DNA from: an uncultured Eubacteriales bacterium
GTDB lineage: Bacteria; Bacillota; Clostridia; Christensenellales; Aristaeellaceae
NCBI GenBank assembly: GCA_900315585.1
Contig: OMZP01000033.1
Span: 1 to 40,237, forward strand
Length of the DNA stretch: 40,237 nt
Direction: 5' to 3'
The translations under genes and the position numbers were made by a program. Shown in pieces: positions 39,905 to 40,237 of this stretch. Below the pieces are notes generated by a model. That model did no database searches. It saw nothing but the letters and a program-made list of their open reading frames with translations, and had not been told where the DNA came from. Numbering within the stretch: the first letter of the stretch is position 1; every line of letters begins with the position of its first letter.

Positions 39905-40130
39905 GGGCGGACGCTAAGAATGGCGTCCCTACAGGGAAGACGAAAGCGACCTCATCCGTCAGCCCTTCGGGCTGCCACCTTCCCCAAAGGGGAAGGCTTT
40001 GGGCGGACGCCAAGAATGGCGTCCCTACAGGGAAGACGAAAACGACCTCATCCGTCAGCCCTTCGGGCTGCCACCTTCCCCAAAGGGGAAGGCTTTGGAC
40101 GGACGCCATGAATGGCGTCCCTACGGGATC
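39905..40130. repeat. 96-bp tandem repeat array built from short palindromic repeats
   Basis: Two complete near-identical 96-nt units (39905-40000, 40001-40096) and a partial third (40097-40130). Each joins a GGACGCC...GGCGTCCCTAC module to CCTCATCCGTCAGCCCTTCGGGCTG and CCTTCCCCAAAGGGGAAGG. It lies at the right end of the window; after it (40131-40237) I see no gene. Confidence 0.9.
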
Positions 40131-40237
40131 CAGCTTTTCTGAACCTGTCAAGTTTCGTGCAGTCGAAAAACGCCCAAAATTATGAACAGTAGAGATTCCC
40201 GGAGCCGGAGGTCGCCGCCTTACTGCTAATCGAACTA

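Noticed and set aside
39905..40130. Regularly repeated 96-nt units resembling a CRISPR array.
   Set aside because: There are no unique spacers between short repeats; the units are directly tandem.

Overview
The window looks like chromosome from a high-GC, endospore-lineage member of the Bacillota (class Clostridia; probably an uncultured gut-type order such as Christensenellales or Oscillospirales). Support for this is spoIVA, an L27 with the cleavable N-terminal extension next to its protease Prp, a Phe T-box on pheST, the Bacillota order darA-holB-ricT, strong GGAGG ribosome binding sites and sigma-A promoters with 17-18 nt spacers in AT-rich gaps. The order-level placement is inference. 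I see no rRNA, tRNA, CRISPR array, transposase or phage gene.

Layout. 0.1-5.1 kb (minus): a secreted caspase-like protease with Ig-like repeats, yajC, a RelB/YoeB-type toxin-antitoxin pair lodged between yajC and tgt, tgt, and a small surface protein with a sorting-signal-like tail. 5.4-9.3 kb (plus): a polytopic membrane protein and a lipoprotein with six peptidoglycan-binding repeats. 9.5-14.3 kb (minus): sfsA and T-box-controlled pheS-pheT. 14.4-16.7 kb (plus): a membrane-anchored transglutaminase-like protein and a DegV fatty-acid-binding protein. 16.7-21.9 kb (minus): a zinc-ribbon protein, ricT, holB, darA and a membrane leucine-rich-repeat protein. 22.4-28.1 kb: a plus-strand anchored protein of unknown function converging on a minus-strand operon made of a duplicated two-gene cassette (phosphodiester glycosidase + membrane-anchored partner, twice). 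28.4-32.4 kb: spoIVA, a class B-like sortase on a long Thr/Pro stalk, and a DUF554 membrane protein. 32.6-33.7 kb: rplU-prp-rpmA with a consensus promoter and a structured leader. 33.8-39.8 kb (minus): an aminoglycoside-adenylyltransferase-like protein, an amidase, a TetR regulator, a YgiQ radical-SAM protein, and an overlapping NUDIX-GrpB-NUDIX set.

Two themes run through the window. First, many genes act at the cell envelope, and at least six of the encoded proteins carry low-complexity Pro/Thr/Glu spacers between the membrane or signal peptide and the folded domain. Second, the gaps are full of short non-coding repeats: a MITE-like family with GGGGCTGTCTCAAAA ends, a family built on the CCTTCCCCTTTGGGGAAGG palindrome, 'GATCCTTCGC...' hairpins, and modules around GTAGGGACGCCAT. 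They lie almost only between genes, often within 20 nt of stop codons, and once inside the pheS-pheT operon. The most distinctive loci are the duplicated glycosidase/partner cassette, the secreted caspase-like protein and the nested repeat between the sortase and DUF554 genes.
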